Of a DNA stretch of 64,000 nt, positions 1 to 9,737 are shown one piece after another. The notes under the pieces were generated by a model, which worked only from the letters and a program-made list of their open reading frames with translations, was not told the origin of the DNA and searched no databases. The DNA is from Hydrococcus rivularis NIES-593 (GTDB lineage: Bacteria; Cyanobacteriota; Cyanobacteriia; Cyanobacteriales; Microcystaceae), in contig NZ_MRCB01000014.1 in assembly GCF_001904635.1 (NCBI RefSeq), positions 62,001 through 126,000 on the forward strand, read 5' to 3'. Position numbers and translations under genes: made by a program. Every line of letters begins with the position of its first letter. The first letter of the stretch is position 1.

Positions 1-1580
1 AACTTGCTACTAAGTTTTCTAATAATGTCTTGGATGCAACCAAAGCCTTTAAACTCAAACTAACGGATAAGCAAGACGTAGATGGTTTACCCGCTAGCCT
101 TCTCAGTTTAGCTGCCCAAACTGCCCGCGCAGAAGGAGAAGAGAACGCTACGCCAGAGGAAGGACCTTGGGTGATTACGCTAGACTACCCCAGCTATCTT
201 CCCTTTATGAAATACAGTACCAATCGGGAATTGCGGGAAAAACTCTACAAAGCTTTCATTAGTCGCGCCTCTAGCGGCGAATTAGACAACAATCCTTTAA
301 TCGACATAATTCTACAACTGCGCCAAGAAAAAGCCGCATTACTAGGATATAACAGTTATGCGGAAGTCAGTCTCGCTAGAAAAATGGCTCCCGGCGTAGA
401 AGCTGTAGAAAACTTACTCGAAGAACTGCGCGGTGCGAGTTATGATGCGGCTGTAAAGGAATTAGAAGAGTTAAAAGCGTTTGCCCAAACCGACGATTTG
501 ACCCCCTGGGATATTGCTTTTTGGTCGGAAAGACAACGAGAAGCCAAGTTTGATTTTAATGCCGAGGAGTTACGCCCATATTTTCCTTTACCACAAGTGT
601 TAGAAGGATTATTTAGCTTGGTTAAGCGTATCTTTGCAGTCACGATTATTCCTGCGGACGGACAAGCCCCAGTTTGGCAGGAAGATGTACGCTATTTCCA
701 GATTAACAATGAAGCTGGAGAAGCGATCGCCTATTTCTATCTCGATCCCTATAGCCGTCCTGCCGAAAAACGCGGCGGTGCTTGGATGGATGATTGCATC
801 GGTCGGGCGAAAATGGTAGATGGCAGCATTCGTTTACCCGTCGCTTATCTGATCTGCAATCAAACCCCTCCCGTCGATGGCCAACCCAGTTTAATGACTT
901 TTGATGAAGTGACTACCCTTTTCCACGAATTCGGTCACGGATTGCAACACATGCTGACCAAAGTAGATTATTCTGGGGCGGCAGGAATTAATAATGTGGA
1001 ATGGGATGCGGTCGAGTTGCCCAGTCAGTTTATGGAAAACTGGTGTTACGATCGCGCTACCCTATTTAGCATGGCAAGGCATTACGAAACTGGGGAACCT
1101 TTGCCAGAACATTATTATCAGAAATTACTAGCTGCCAAGAATTACATGAGCGGTTTTGCCATGTTGCGGCAGTTGCACTTTAGTTTGCTCGATCTCGAAC
1201 TGCACCATCGCTATCAACCAGGCGGCGAAGAAACGCCCTACCAAGTGCGCGATCGCATTGCTAAAATCACTACCGTTATCCCACCTTTACCGGAAGATGC
1301 TTTCTTGTGTTCGTTCGGACATATCTTTGCTGGCGGTTATGCGGCTGGTTATTATAGCTACAAATGGGCAGAAGTTCTCAGTGCTGATGCTTTTGCTGCC
1401 TTTGAGGAGGCGGGGTTAGAGAATGAAGATGCTGTAACTACAACTGGAAAACGTTTCCGAGATACGGTGTTGGGGTTAGGAGGAAGTTTCCATCCGATGG
1501 AAGTCTTCAAAGCTTTCCGAGGACGAGAACCCAAAACCGAACCATTACTGAGACACAGTGGCTTGCTAGCGGCTTCTTAA
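1..1580 (+). CDS. prlC: M3 family oligopeptidase (oligopeptidase A/PrlC-like), 3' part
   Basis: Zinc metallopeptidase of the thimet oligopeptidase/oligopeptidase A family, which degrades short cytoplasmic peptides. The reading frame is open from base 3, so the true start lies upstream of the window; a TTG at 30 is not the real start because family-like sequence continues before it. About 525 residues are visible out of roughly 690-700 usual for the family. The zinc site HEFGH is encoded at 924-938, and the third ligand Glu lies about 30 residues later in WDAVELPSQF. The C-terminal FGHIFAGGYAAGYYSYKWAE stretch is also typical. A rho-independent terminator follows directly. Family assignment is secure; the symbol is by similarity. 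Confidence 0.93.
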   Translation, partial: LATKFSNNVLDATKAFKLKLTDKQDVDGLPASLLSLAAQTARAEGEENATPEEGPWVITLDYPSYLPFMKYSTNRELREKLYKAFISRASSGELDNNPLIDIILQLRQEKAALLGYNSYAEVSLARKMAPGVEAVENLLEELRGASYDAAVKELEELKAFAQTDDLTPWDIAFWSERQREAKFDFNAEELRPYFPLPQVLEGLFSLVKRIFAVTIIPADGQAPVWQEDVRYFQINNEAGEAIAYFYLDPYSRPAEKRGGAWMDDCIGRAKMVDGSIRLPVAYLICNQTPPVDGQPSLMTFDEVTTLFHEFGHGLQHMLTKVDYSGAAGINNVEWDAVELPSQFMENWCYDRATLFSMARHYETGEPLPEHYYQKLLAAKNYMSGFAMLRQLHFSLLDLELHHRYQPGGEETPYQVRDRIAKITTVIPPLPEDAFLCSFGHIFAGGYAAGYYSYKWAEVLSADAFAAFEEAGLENEDAVTTTGKRFRDTVLGLGGSFHPMEVFKAFRGREPKTEPLLRHSGLLAAS

Positions 1581-1591
1581 AATTAGATAAT

Positions 1592-1618
1592 GCGGGCAAT
1601 ATGCCCGCCAATTTTTTT
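1592..1618 (+). terminator. Rho-independent terminator after the M3 peptidase
   Basis: A 7-bp perfect stem (GCGGGCA/TGCCCGC) with a 3-base loop is followed by CAA and seven T. It starts 12 bases after the peptidase stop codon. Confidence 0.85.
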
Positions 1619-1677
1619 GGGGAAAAAGTCAGCTTTATGCCCTAGGTATCCGGTTTAAGTCGCTAGCTTATCAAACT

Positions 1678-3225
1678 ATGTCTGCCACATTTACTCCTCT
1701 CATCGAACAAATGCAAAAACCGGAATTTTATCCCCATCCGGTTCGAGAACCCATTCAATTAATTCAAACTCACTGTTCTTCTGTTTTGTTGGCTGGAGAT
1801 TATGTCTATAAACTCAAAAAATCTGTCAATTTTGGCTTTTTAGACTTTTCTACTTTAGGCAAACGACAACATTTTTTAAATGAAGAACTACGACTGAATA
1901 AAGCGATCGCACCGGATATTTATCTAGAAGTTTTGCCAATTACTCAAGTCAGAGACAGGTTTATCTTAGACGGCACGGGAGAACCAGTAGAATACGTTCT
2001 CAAAATGCATCGATTTCCCCAAGAAAATCTATTTATTAATATGATCGAGCAAGGAAAGCTGACAGAAACCCATCTTGAGGATTTAGGGAAAGTTGTGGCT
2101 CGCTTTCACCGTCAAACTGCGACTAACGATTACATACGGAGTTTTGGCGAAGTAGAAAAAATTAAAGAAGCAGTCGATGAAAATTACGACCAAACTGAGA
2201 AATATATAGGAATCGCTCAAACGCAAAAGCAATATGATGAAACCAAACAATTTAGCGATAATTTTTTCTCCCAAAAGAAAGCATTATTTAAACACCGCCA
2301 AGACAGCGATCGCATTAGAGAATGTCATGGTGATTTACATCTAAAAAATATTTGTCTGTGGCACGATAAAATCCAACTGTTCGATCGCATTGAATTTAAC
2401 GAACCGTTTCGGTTTGTCGATGTCATGTACGACGTTGCCTTTACGGTAATGGATTTAGACGCGCGGGGAAGAAAGGACTTTAGTAATATTTTTCTCAATA
2501 CGTATTTAGAAGAAACTGGCGACTGGCAAGGATTGCAAGTCTTGCCACTTTATTTGAGCCGCCAAGCTTATGTTAGAGCCAAAGTTACCTCATTATTATT
2601 AGACGATCCCGCTATTTCTGAGGAAGATAAACAAATCGCCAGACAAACGGCAGCCAACTATTATCGATTAGCTTGGGAATATACTAGAACTACGAGGGGA
2701 CAACTGATTTTAATGTCGGGATTGTCGGGTTCGGGAAAAACCACTGTGGCAAAACAGCTAGCCAAGCGTATTGGTGCAATTCACATTCGTTCCGATGCGG
2801 TACGTAAGCATCTAGCAGGAATTGAGATCTCCGAACGAGGAGGAGACCAACTCTATACCCCGCAGATGAGCCAAAAAACCTACGAACGTTTGTTGGAATT
2901 GGGTAAAATGCTTGTGAGCGAAGGATATTCAGTCATCTTGGATGCCAAATACGATCGGCACAGATGGCGAGATCCTGCTATTGACTATGCTTGCTCCAAT
3001 AATATCCCCTTATGGATTATTCATTGTAGCGCTCCGATGGAAGTGTTGCGCGATCGCATTTTGCAGCGAACCAAAGACATCTCAGATGCGACTGTTGACT
3101 TGCTCGCGCAGCAGCGAGCAACAGCCGAACCCTTTAGCGAACTCGAACGAGCCTACGTTACTACGATAGACACTACCGATCCAGACTGGATCTCCCAGCT
3201 AGACTCACTAGAAAAACCGAAATGA
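1678..3225 (+). CDS. Aminoglycoside phosphotransferase-like / P-loop kinase fusion protein
   Basis: Two-domain protein of 515 residues. Residues about 20-330 resemble the APH/choline kinase fold: HGDLHLKN at 217-224 is the catalytic loop and FDRIEFNE at 235-242 supplies the metal-binding Asp. Residues about 341-515 form a P-loop kinase of the gluconate kinase/chloramphenicol phosphotransferase type, with Walker A GLSGSGKT at 348-355. This domain order (COG2187 plus COG0645) is a known bacterial arrangement whose substrate is not established; true aminoglycoside resistance is unlikely. The ATG at 1678 is the first start in the frame and has no clear Shine-Dalgarno. It is preceded by a terminator, so it is probably transcribed on its own. 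Confidence 0.85.
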   Translation: MSATFTPLIEQMQKPEFYPHPVREPIQLIQTHCSSVLLAGDYVYKLKKSVNFGFLDFSTLGKRQHFLNEELRLNKAIAPDIYLEVLPITQVRDRFILDGTGEPVEYVLKMHRFPQENLFINMIEQGKLTETHLEDLGKVVARFHRQTATNDYIRSFGEVEKIKEAVDENYDQTEKYIGIAQTQKQYDETKQFSDNFFSQKKALFKHRQDSDRIRECHGDLHLKNICLWHDKIQLFDRIEFNEPFRFVDVMYDVAFTVMDLDARGRKDFSNIFLNTYLEETGDWQGLQVLPLYLSRQAYVRAKVTSLLLDDPAISEEDKQIARQTAANYYRLAWEYTRTTRGQLILMSGLSGSGKTTVAKQLAKRIGAIHIRSDAVRKHLAGIEISERGGDQLYTPQMSQKTYERLLELGKMLVSEGYSVILDAKYDRHRWRDPAIDYACSNNIPLWIIHCSAPMEVLRDRILQRTKDISDATVDLLAQQRATAEPFSELERAYVTTIDTTDPDWISQLDSLEKPK

Positions 3226-3374
3226 AAATCGATGCTGTCAATAGTTCCTGAGAAACGTTAACATAATTTAACAACGAGTGAATTCAAAGCGAATCCCTAA
3301 CATTCCAGGAGCGTCGATCTCTAAGCTCAAAATCAATCCTCATAACGATGAATCTATCCTCATCCTCACATCCC

Positions 3375-3380
3375 AGGAGG
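3375..3380 (+). promoter_or_regulatory. Strong ribosome binding site for the GTG start of ftsH
   Basis: AGGAGG ends 8 bases before the GTG at 3389 and fixes that non-ATG start. The next residues ([19 protein letters not shown]) match the N-terminus expected for FtsH3-type proteins. Confidence 0.75.
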
Positions 3381-3388
3381 CTTAAAGC

Positions 3389-5245
3389 GTGAACAAAAAT
3401 AACAATAATAAGAAGTGGCGGAATGCAGGACTGTATGCCTTGCTAGCTATAGTAGTCATTGCCCTAGCGACCGCCTTTTTAGACAGACAACCCCAAAGTC
3501 AGGCAACTTGGAGATACGATAAATTCATCTCAGAAGTTACTAGCGGCAGAGTAGAGAGCGTCAAACTGACCGCCGATCGCACCAAAGCGATCGTTCCCGC
3601 TCAAGATGGAACGCAAGTCTTGGTCAACCTTCTGCCCAACGATCCTCAGTTGATCGACTTTCTAACCAAAAACGGGGTAGACATCTCGGTGCTTCCCCAA
3701 AAGGATGATGGCGTTTGGTTCCGCGCTCTGAGCAGCCTTTTCTTCCCCATCTTGTTGCTGGTAGGACTGTTCTTACTCCTGCGACGCGCTCAAAGCGGTC
3801 CGGGTTCTCAAGCGATGAACTTCGGCAAATCTAGAGCCAGAGTGCAAATGGAACCCCAAACCCAGGTGACTTTCGGAGACGTAGCAGGAATCGAACAAGC
3901 TAAGCTAGAATTAGCTGAAGTCGTTGACTTCCTCAAAAATGCCGATCGCTTCACGGCAGTTGGGGCAAAAATTCCTAAAGGCGTACTCTTAGTCGGACCT
4001 CCCGGAACCGGAAAAACCCTCTTAGCTCGTGCAGTTGCCGGAGAAGCTGGCGTTCCTTTCTTCTCCATCTCTGGTTCGGAATTCGTCGAAATGTTCGTCG
4101 GCGTTGGCGCTTCTCGCGTCCGCGATCTGTTTGAGCAAGCAAAAGCCAACGCTCCTTGTATCGTCTTCATCGATGAAATTGATGCCGTCGGTCGTCAGCG
4201 GGGTGCTGGTTTGGGCGGCGGTAACGACGAGCGCGAGCAAACTTTGAACCAGTTGCTCACCGAAATGGATGGATTTGAGGGCAATACGGGCATTATTGTC
4301 ATTGCCGCCACCAACCGTCCCGACGTTCTCGATGCTGCCTTGTTGCGTCCGGGTCGTTTCGATCGCCAGGTCGTCGTCGATCGCCCCGACTATGCAGGTC
4401 GCCAAGAAATTCTCAAAGTTCACGCTCGCGGCAAGACCCTCGCCAAGGATGTTGACCTAGATAAGATTGCTCGCCGGACTCCTGGATTCACGGGTGCCGA
4501 CCTCTCAAACCTCCTGAACGAAGCGGCTATTCTCGCCGCCCGTCGCAACCTCACCGAAATTTCCATGGACGAGGTCAACGACGCGATCGATCGCGTTTTA
4601 GCGGGTCCGGAGAAGAAAAACCGGGTCATGAGCGAAAAGCGCAAGACTCTGGTTGCCTATCACGAAGCCGGTCACGCGCTAGTGGGCGCTCTGATGCCCG
4701 ATTACGACCCCGTACAGAAAATCAGCATCATTCCTCGCGGTCGCGCTGGCGGTTTGACTTGGTTTACGCCTAGCGAAGAGCGCATGGAAGCAGGATTATA
4801 TTCTCGTGCCTACCTGCAAAATCAAATGGCAGTCGCCCTTGGCGGTCGCATCGCAGAAGAGATCGTCTTCGGCGAAGAAGAAGTGACCACGGGTGCGGCA
4901 AACGACCTACAACAGGTAGCGCGAGTCGCGCGTCAGATGATTACGCGCTTCGGTATGAGCGATCGCCTTGGTCCCGTGGCTTTAGGACGGCAGAATGGCG
5001 GAATTTTTCTCGGTCGCGACATTGCATCAGATCGCGACTTCTCCGACGAGACGGCAGCAACCATCGACGAAGAAGTCCGCCTTCTCGTCGAGCAAGCTTA
5101 TCGCCGCGCCAAAGACGTTCTCGTCAACAATCGTCACGTCCTTGACCAATTAGCACAAATCCTCGTCGAGAAAGAAACAGTAGATGCAGAAGAGTTGCAA
5201 GCTCTCTTGGCAAACAATGACGTGAAAATGGCAGCTCTAACCTAG
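3389..5245 (+). CDS. ftsH3: ATP-dependent zinc metalloprotease FtsH (FtsH3 type)
   Basis: Membrane-anchored AAA+ protease of 618 residues that unfolds and degrades membrane proteins. Two transmembrane segments (about 13-31 and 109-131) flank a lumenal/periplasmic FtsH-ext domain. Walker A is GPPGTGKT at 203-210, Walker B FIDEID at 250-255, and the zinc site HEAGH at 415-419. The N-terminal sequence and overall length are closest, from memory, to cyanobacterial FtsH3 (Synechocystis slr1604). FtsH3 is known to form hetero-complexes with FtsH1 in the cytoplasmic membrane and with FtsH2 in photosystem II repair in thylakoids. GTG start with a strong ribosome site; a good terminator follows, so it is likely monocistronic. 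Paralogue assignment is less certain than the family. Confidence 0.95.
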   Translation: MNKNNNNKKWRNAGLYALLAIVVIALATAFLDRQPQSQATWRYDKFISEVTSGRVESVKLTADRTKAIVPAQDGTQVLVNLLPNDPQLIDFLTKNGVDISVLPQKDDGVWFRALSSLFFPILLLVGLFLLLRRAQSGPGSQAMNFGKSRARVQMEPQTQVTFGDVAGIEQAKLELAEVVDFLKNADRFTAVGAKIPKGVLLVGPPGTGKTLLARAVAGEAGVPFFSISGSEFVEMFVGVGASRVRDLFEQAKANAPCIVFIDEIDAVGRQRGAGLGGGNDEREQTLNQLLTEMDGFEGNTGIIVIAATNRPDVLDAALLRPGRFDRQVVVDRPDYAGRQEILKVHARGKTLAKDVDLDKIARRTPGFTGADLSNLLNEAAILAARRNLTEISMDEVNDAIDRVLAGPEKKNRVMSEKRKTLVAYHEAGHALVGALMPDYDPVQKISIIPRGRAGGLTWFTPSEERMEAGLYSRAYLQNQMAVALGGRIAEEIVFGEEEVTTGAANDLQQVARVARQMITRFGMSDRLGPVALGRQNGGIFLGRDIASDRDFSDETAATIDEEVRLLVEQAYRRAKDVLVNNRHVLDQLAQILVEKETVDAEELQALLANNDVKMAALT

Positions 5246-5270
5246 TAAGTAATTGTTTCTATTCAAATTG

Positions 5271-5298
5271 GGCAGCACCAAAGCGTGCTGCTTTTTTT
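5271..5298 (+). terminator. Rho-independent terminator after ftsH
   Basis: A 7-bp perfect stem GCAGCAC/GTGCTGC at 5272-5278 and 5285-5291 is followed by seven T, 26 bases after the ftsH stop codon. Confidence 0.88.
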
Positions 5299-5328
5299 GA
5301 TGGAAAAAAGCGATCGCTATCAAGACTT

Positions 5329-5446
5329 ATATCGTTTTTCATTCATTCATTAATGACAGAGATAGTCGATCGCCCTCACCCTCAACCCCTCTCCCAATTT
5401 GGGAGAGGGGAGAAGAATGTCGATTGCGAAAACCTGAAAATTGGTA
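5329..5446 (+). repeat. MITE-like dispersed repeat, copy 1
   Basis: 118-bp copy of a family also found at 28660-28774, 30079-30193 and 36592-36706. The ends form an imperfect 13-bp terminal inverted repeat (consensus ATACCAWTTTTCA). The centre is a hairpin with 10-12 bp arms (CCCCTCTCCC/GGGAGAGGGG, loop AATTT). This copy carries an extra CATT unit near the left end and is diverged in the left terminal repeat. No coding capacity. Confidence 0.85.
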
Positions 5447-5509
5447 TTATATCGTTTCTAAAAAAGAACGCTACAGATGATCGAGGAAAAAGCCTTACAC
5501 CTAAAATTG

Positions 5510-5576
5510 GGAATTTCAGTCTATTTTAATAGAGTTGAGCTTTAAGCCTAGAACTTTAGTTATAGGCGTTTAAGCT
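5510..5576 (+). repeat. 67-bp double-hairpin repeat, copy A
   Basis: Same length as, and about 57 of 67 bases identical to, the element at 38659-38725. It contains a small palindrome TCTATTTTAATAGA and a larger stem-loop around the constant core GCCTAGAACTTTAGTTATAGGC. Base changes relative to copy B occur on both arms of each stem. Confidence 0.8.
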
Positions 5577-5659
5577 GTACCAGCGACAGTTTGGAAATCG
5601 TTTGGAAGTCGCATAATTTTCTACTATAGTAATTAGTCGATCGGAAATTTAATGACAAG

Positions 5660-6043
5660 ATGAATCGATTAGCCGATACCATTACTTCTATCGATAACGA
5701 ACTTTCCAAACGCCATATCGACCTCGATCCGGGCGGATATTTTATCATTTATCTCGATCGCGAAGCCGGACTGATCTGCGCCAAGCACTTCACCAATCTC
5801 ATCAACGAAAAAGGCTTAGCCGTCGATCCAGAAACGGGTAAAGTGATTCCCGCCAAGGGCAAAATCGAACGAACTGCCCAAACGCTATATACGGGAAGGA
5901 CTGCGAAAGAACTTTGCGTGAAAATTTTCGAGCAAACCCAGCCTTGTCCGATCTCGATGCTCGACCATGCAGCGTATTTAGGACGGGAATTCATGCGGGC
6001 TGAGTATGCTCTTATCAACGGGACAGAATACGTTCAGGATTAG
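5660..6043 (+). CDS. DUF4346-like conserved protein
   Basis: Small soluble protein of 127 residues, with LDPGGYFIIYLDREAGLICA at 22-41 and an acidic C-terminus. I recognise it as a DUF4346-type protein common in cyanobacteria; the domain is otherwise associated with proteins distantly related to methyltransferase or pterin enzymes, and no function can be given. No signal peptide or membrane segment is seen. It converges on psb32, and the two stop codons overlap (6040-6043). Confidence 0.7.
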   Translation: MNRLADTITSIDNELSKRHIDLDPGGYFIIYLDREAGLICAKHFTNLINEKGLAVDPETGKVIPAKGKIERTAQTLYTGRTAKELCVKIFEQTQPCPISMLDHAAYLGREFMRAEYALINGTEYVQD

Positions 6044-6765
6044 CGTCCGGGTAAGCCGACGTACCAAAAGTAGGTTGCCATCGGAATTGCTGTTGCTAAC
6101 ACTAACAGCACGACAACCCAGACAGTTGCACTACGATCGTCGGTTTCTTCTGCACTGGCAAAAGTACTCTCAATATTAAGTTCTTGTTGGCTGGGAGGAC
6201 CGGGATCGGGTTGACCGGAGAGAACGGCGACCAAGCGATCGCTTGCCTCTAACAATGCCTGATTGTACTTGTTGCCTTCTCGCAGAGGAATGGCTACTGT
6301 TTCCGAAGCCACGCTCTTGGCGATTTCATCGGACATGATTGCTTTGACAGCTTCCCCAGTACGAATGGCAGTACTATTTGTCAAAGTATCCATGACCAGT
6401 AGCGTCTCATTAGCCCGCTCCTCTGGAGTAGGATACCAGTTCGCAAACAGCTTGTCTGCAAAACTGTCAATCGTCTCGTCAAAGTCGAGGCGGCGAATAA
6501 CTACCATCCTCACTTCATTGCCAGTTTTTTGGGCTAATTGCTTCAAAGCACTGCTCAGCTTGCCTTCATTAGCAAGGCTGATAACCTCCGCCGAATCGAC
6601 CACCCAAGTTGACGACCCGACCCCCAAAGACGGCAGATCGTACACTCCCGTGGCCTTGGCAGGAGCTGCCATTAAGCCTAATGAAAAAATAAAAGATAGC
6701 AAGCCAGCAAATAAACCCACTAAAACCCGTTGTTTGCTATTGTGTGGAGTAAGATTCTGTTCCAT
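6040..6765 (-). CDS. psb32: TPM-domain protein, Psb32-like photosystem II repair factor
   Basis: Predicted thylakoid protein of 241 residues. An N-terminal signal peptide (hydrophobic about 14-36, cleavage near AKA) is followed by a TPM domain (about 48-170) with SALKQLAQKTGNEVRMVVIR. A C-terminal transmembrane helix (about 213-237) anchors the domain to the lumenal face. This architecture matches Psb32, described in cyanobacteria as protecting photosystem II from photodamage and speeding its repair. An AAGGA element precedes the ATG. The gene diverges from psaL with about 220 bp between. An unspecified TPM protein is the alternative. Confidence 0.8.
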   Translation of the reverse strand: MEQNLTPHNSKQRVLVGLFAGLLSFIFSLGLMAAPAKATGVYDLPSLGVGSSTWVVDSAEVISLANEGKLSSALKQLAQKTGNEVRMVVIRRLDFDETIDSFADKLFANWYPTPEERANETLLVMDTLTNSTAIRTGEAVKAIMSDEIAKSVASETVAIPLREGNKYNQALLEASDRLVAVLSGQPDPGPPSQQELNIESTFASAEETDDRSATVWVVVLLVLATAIPMATYFWYVGLPGR

Positions 6766-6803
6766 TGTCCTTCATCCCAATATTAATCGATCCCAGATTA
6801 TCA

Positions 6804-6817
6804 TTGGTCATTGGTCA
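6804..6817 (+). repeat. Two tandem TTGGTCA heptamers
   Basis: TTGGTCATTGGTCA is a short heptamer tandem of the STRR type known from cyanobacterial intergenic DNA. It lies between psb32 and psaL. Confidence 0.6.
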
Positions 6818-6986
6818 TTATCATGTATCTTTCTGCCCTCTTCCTTAACCGAACGATAGAGAAATTCATGAACTTTTCTAACGCTTAGACTAATTTTGAC
6901 CGTGCGACTACCTGTCCATGCTTAAAATGGATTCTTGAGTTTTTCAAAACTTTCACTTTCTTAATAGAGAGGAGAACTCTAAAAAG

Positions 6987-7472
6987 ATGGCTGATTACAA
7001 ACAAGTAGTTCAACCTTACAATGGCGATCCCTTTACTGGTCATCTAGCAACCCCCATTTCTGCTTCCGATTTTACTAAAGCTTTTATCGGCAATCTTCCC
7101 GCCTATCGTCCGGGGCTATCTCCCCTCCTAAGAGGTCTAGAGATTGGCATGGCTCACGGCTATTTTATTATCGGTCCTTGGGTTTTACTCGGACCGTTAC
7201 GGGATTCGGAGTTTGCTAGTCTGGGCGGTTTAATTTCAGGTTTAGCAATAATTCTCATTGCAACGGCTTGTTTAGCTAGCTACGGTCTTGTCTCTTTCCA
7301 AGGCGGACGAGCGATCGGAACCGGCGATGCATCGCTGAAATCTTCTGAAGGCTGGAGCCAGTTTACGGCTGGTTTCTTTGTCGGCGGCATGGGCGGCGCT
7401 TTTACTGCCTATTTCCTCCTAGAAAATTTAGGTGTTATTGATGCCATCATGCGCGGGCTTGTCAATAATTAA
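6987..7472 (+). CDS. psaL: Photosystem I reaction centre subunit XI (PsaL)
   Basis: PsaL is the membrane subunit at the centre of the photosystem I trimer, binding chlorophyll and carotenoid. The protein has 161 residues and is recognised by its N-terminal PYNGDPFTGHLATPISAS, the conserved NLPAYRPGLSPLLRGLEIGM and three hydrophobic segments (about 56-72, 78-104, 127-148). An AGGAG element lies about 14 bases before the ATG. psaI follows after 63 bases and ends at a strong terminator, so the two are probably one photosystem I transcription unit. Such genes are usually repressed at high light through RpaB/HLR1 sites, but no HLR1 motif was recognised here. Confidence 0.97.
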   Translation: MADYKQVVQPYNGDPFTGHLATPISASDFTKAFIGNLPAYRPGLSPLLRGLEIGMAHGYFIIGPWVLLGPLRDSEFASLGGLISGLAIILIATACLASYGLVSFQGGRAIGTGDASLKSSEGWSQFTAGFFVGGMGGAFTAYFLLENLGVIDAIMRGLVNN

Positions 7473-7535
7473 GTCTTTTTTTTGCATAGCAATACTCTTC
7501 TTGTAATCCTCAAACTTTAGATAGGAGAATTTGAA

Positions 7536-7652
7536 ATGACAGGTACATATGCAGCTTCGTATTTACCTTGGATTCTGATTCCAATTGTTTGTTGGCTCTT
7601 GCCAGCCGTTGTCATGGGTCTGTTATTTATTTACATCGAAAGCGAAGCCTAA
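7536..7652 (+). CDS. psaI: Photosystem I reaction centre subunit VIII (PsaI)
   Basis: A 38-residue single-span membrane protein with [20 protein letters not shown], typical of PsaI, which sits beside PsaL at the trimerisation face of photosystem I. Position immediately after psaL supports it. A GGAG element (7523-7526) lies 9 bases before the ATG. Length agrees with the usual 36-40 residues. Confidence 0.95.
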   Translation: MTGTYAASYLPWILIPIVCWLLPAVVMGLLFIYIESEA

Positions 7653-7703
7653 TCTAGACTGCATTTATTATCTAGTACCGAGTTAAAAATAACTAGGAGT
7701 AAG

Positions 7704-7727
7704 TACCCCACTTTCGTGGGGTATTTT
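7704..7727 (+). terminator. Rho-independent terminator of the psaL-psaI unit
   Basis: An 8-bp perfect stem TACCCCAC/GTGGGGTA with a 4-base loop is followed by TTTT, about 50 bases after psaI. Confidence 0.88.
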
Positions 7728-7843
7728 CGCGAGATAGAGTACAGAGTTATAAATGTTTTTTTGCAAAAATTCATCCTGACTTCTCAACTTTTCGCGCTCT
7801 TTTTCCTATAGTGTTGTTATCGGTCAAGCGAATGAGGAATTAA

Positions 7844-9013
7844 GTGTACTGCATTGGTTTAATAAGCGGCACCTCTGTCGATGGAATTGATGCTGCTTTA
7901 GTAGAAATTACTGGTACGGGGATCGAGCTACAAGTCAAGCTAATAGCTGAAGAAACCTTTCCCTATCCTGCCCGGCTTAGAGAGCAGATTCTAGCGGTTT
8001 GTGGCGGACAATCTCTATCGATGGCAGAATTTGCCGAATTAGACGACGCGATCGCAACTCAATTTGCCCTAGCGGCACAGAAAATTCAAACGAGCAATCC
8101 CCCCGCACAATTAATTGGTTCTCACGGTCAAACGGTTTTTCATCGACCACCTTTTCTGGAAGAGACAGAGAATCAATCCAAAATCGGTTACAGCCTACAA
8201 CTGGGACGGGGAGAGGTCATTGCTAATCTGACGGGGATTCCCACCGTCTGTAACTTTCGGGCGGCGGATATTGCAGCGGGGGGACAGGGTGCACCGATGG
8301 TTTCCAAGGTCGATGCTTGTTTGCTGAGCCATCCGACTTTGTATCGCTGCGTGCAAAATATTGGTGGCATCGGCAACGTCACCTATCTGCCAGCCCGCCA
8401 GCAAAACGACTGGGAGGAGTCGGTTTGCGGTTGGGATACGGGACCGGGAAACGCCTTGCTGGATTTAGCGGTATCTAAACTGACTGGCGGGCGGCAAACA
8501 TTCGACAAAGACGGCAATTGGGCAGCGCAAGGAATGCCAGATCGGGAACTGGTGGAGCGATGGTTAGCCCATGATTTCTTTCAACAATCGCCGCCCAAGT
8601 CTACCGGACGAGAATTATTTAGCCAAACGTATCTAGACGCTTGTTGGCAGGAGGCTCAAACCCATCAACTCAGCGAGGCAGACTGGCTAGCAACTCTGAC
8701 AGAATTCACCGTAGCTTCAATTGTCCACAGCTATCGTACCTTTTTACCGCGAATGCCCGATGAAGTACTTCTATGTGGTGGCGGCAGTCGCAATCACTAT
8801 TTAAAACGACGTTTAGAAGAGAAATTGGCGGGCGAAGCGAAGGTTTTAACGACCGATGAAGTCGGAATCAGCGCAAATGCTAAAGAAGCGATCGCGTTTG
8901 CCGTTTTAGCTTACTGGCGCTTTTGTTGTTCTTTTCCCGGTAATTTAGTGCAGGTAACTGGAGCAAAACAATCCGTATTACTAGGAGAAATTCATCTTCC
9001 CGTCACGACTTAG
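7844..9013 (+). CDS. anmK: Anhydro-N-acetylmuramic acid kinase
   Basis: AnmK phosphorylates and opens 1,6-anhydro-MurNAc to MurNAc-6-phosphate during peptidoglycan recycling. The protein of 389 residues begins with [18 protein letters not shown], the phosphate-binding signature, and carries [24 protein letters not shown] (catalytic Asp region) and LLCGGGSRN near the C-terminus. The start is a GTG at 7844 preceded by GAGG; no ATG is available before the signature. Length is normal. The upstream terminator separates it from psaI, and no other recycling gene is adjacent. Confidence 0.95.
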   Translation: MYCIGLISGTSVDGIDAALVEITGTGIELQVKLIAEETFPYPARLREQILAVCGGQSLSMAEFAELDDAIATQFALAAQKIQTSNPPAQLIGSHGQTVFHRPPFLEETENQSKIGYSLQLGRGEVIANLTGIPTVCNFRAADIAAGGQGAPMVSKVDACLLSHPTLYRCVQNIGGIGNVTYLPARQQNDWEESVCGWDTGPGNALLDLAVSKLTGGRQTFDKDGNWAAQGMPDRELVERWLAHDFFQQSPPKSTGRELFSQTYLDACWQEAQTHQLSEADWLATLTEFTVASIVHSYRTFLPRMPDEVLLCGGGSRNHYLKRRLEEKLAGEAKVLTTDEVGISANAKEAIAFAVLAYWRFCCSFPGNLVQVTGAKQSVLLGEIHLPVTT

Positions 9014-9163
9014 ATAAAACTCAAAATTTTTTTATTTTTGTTGATTGTCATGGCGATCTTTTAAGGATTTTTGGGAATTCTATGATTGTAGATTTCTAAA
9101 TTCGCCCCTCAAACCCGATCGCGCCATCGATCCATAATCCAATTCGAGTGAGGATTTTTGGCA

Positions 9164-9673
9164 ATGTCTACCAGAACAGACCTTCTCGATCTAAACCTTA
9201 AAGCCCAAAATGGGATAAGGAGTACTGCCTTGACGCACAGCTTTTTGATGGAAGCGGGACGCTGGACAATCGAAGGACATTGGCTAGAACGCAACGGAAT
9301 CGTCTTTCCCGTTAAAGGTCGAACCATTGTTGCCTGGAATCAGGAAAACTGGTTCACGATGATTACAAAGCTTATCTTTCCGAATAGCGATCGCCAAGAA
9401 ATTTCCTTTGAGTATCGGGGTCGTCTCGACGAGGAGGAACGCCAGTATACCTATGTCCTACAGCAAAGTCTTTTGGGGCGAGTTGAAGGAGAAGGATGGC
9501 TTGGACCGCAATCAATCGTTCAGCGATACTTGGTTTTAAGCGATCGCCAAAGACGGAGCGGGTTTGAAACCTATTATCGAGTTAACGATAACACCTATCA
9601 CCTTTCCGGTGGCATTCTAGCAGGGCATTCACTTGAATGTACCATAGAAGCCGTTTTAGATCGTCAGCCCTAA
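9164..9673 (+). CDS. Conserved hypothetical protein, beta-rich
   Basis: A 169-residue soluble protein not recognised by family. The ATG at 9164 follows AGGA at 9151-9154 with good spacing and is preferred to a TTG at 9158. Alternating hydrophobic and charged residues with several Gly turns (GRWTIEGHWLERNGIVFPVKG, FEYRGRLDEEERQYTYVLQQ) suggest an up-and-down beta barrel, as in lipocalin-like cyanobacterial proteins; this is inference only. No signal peptide. The next gene, a Ser/Thr kinase, starts 64 bases downstream on the same strand. Confidence 0.65.
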   Translation: MSTRTDLLDLNLKAQNGIRSTALTHSFLMEAGRWTIEGHWLERNGIVFPVKGRTIVAWNQENWFTMITKLIFPNSDRQEISFEYRGRLDEEERQYTYVLQQSLLGRVEGEGWLGPQSIVQRYLVLSDRQRRSGFETYYRVNDNTYHLSGGILAGHSLECTIEAVLDRQP

Positions 9674-9737
9674 AACAGATTAATAATTAGCTATTACTGT
9701 TAGAAATATTACTTACCATTAAGATAGTCGCCCGATC

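Larger units (their letters stand above)
5299..5659. other. Non-coding stretch between ftsH and the DUF4346-like gene
   Basis: No convincing reading frame. It holds a MITE-like repeat (5329-5446) and a 67-bp double-hairpin repeat (5510-5576), both listed separately. About 80 bases before the ATG at 5660 remain for a promoter; no clear sigma-70 pair was recognised. Confidence 0.6.

Noticed and set aside
3808-4423. Long minus-strand frames opposite ftsH
   Set aside because: They are antisense shadows of a highly conserved coding sequence with matching codon bias on the plus strand.
6896-6928. TTGACC with TAAAAT as a sigma-70 promoter for psaL
   Set aside because: The spacing between the two hexamers is 21 bases, too long for a standard promoter.
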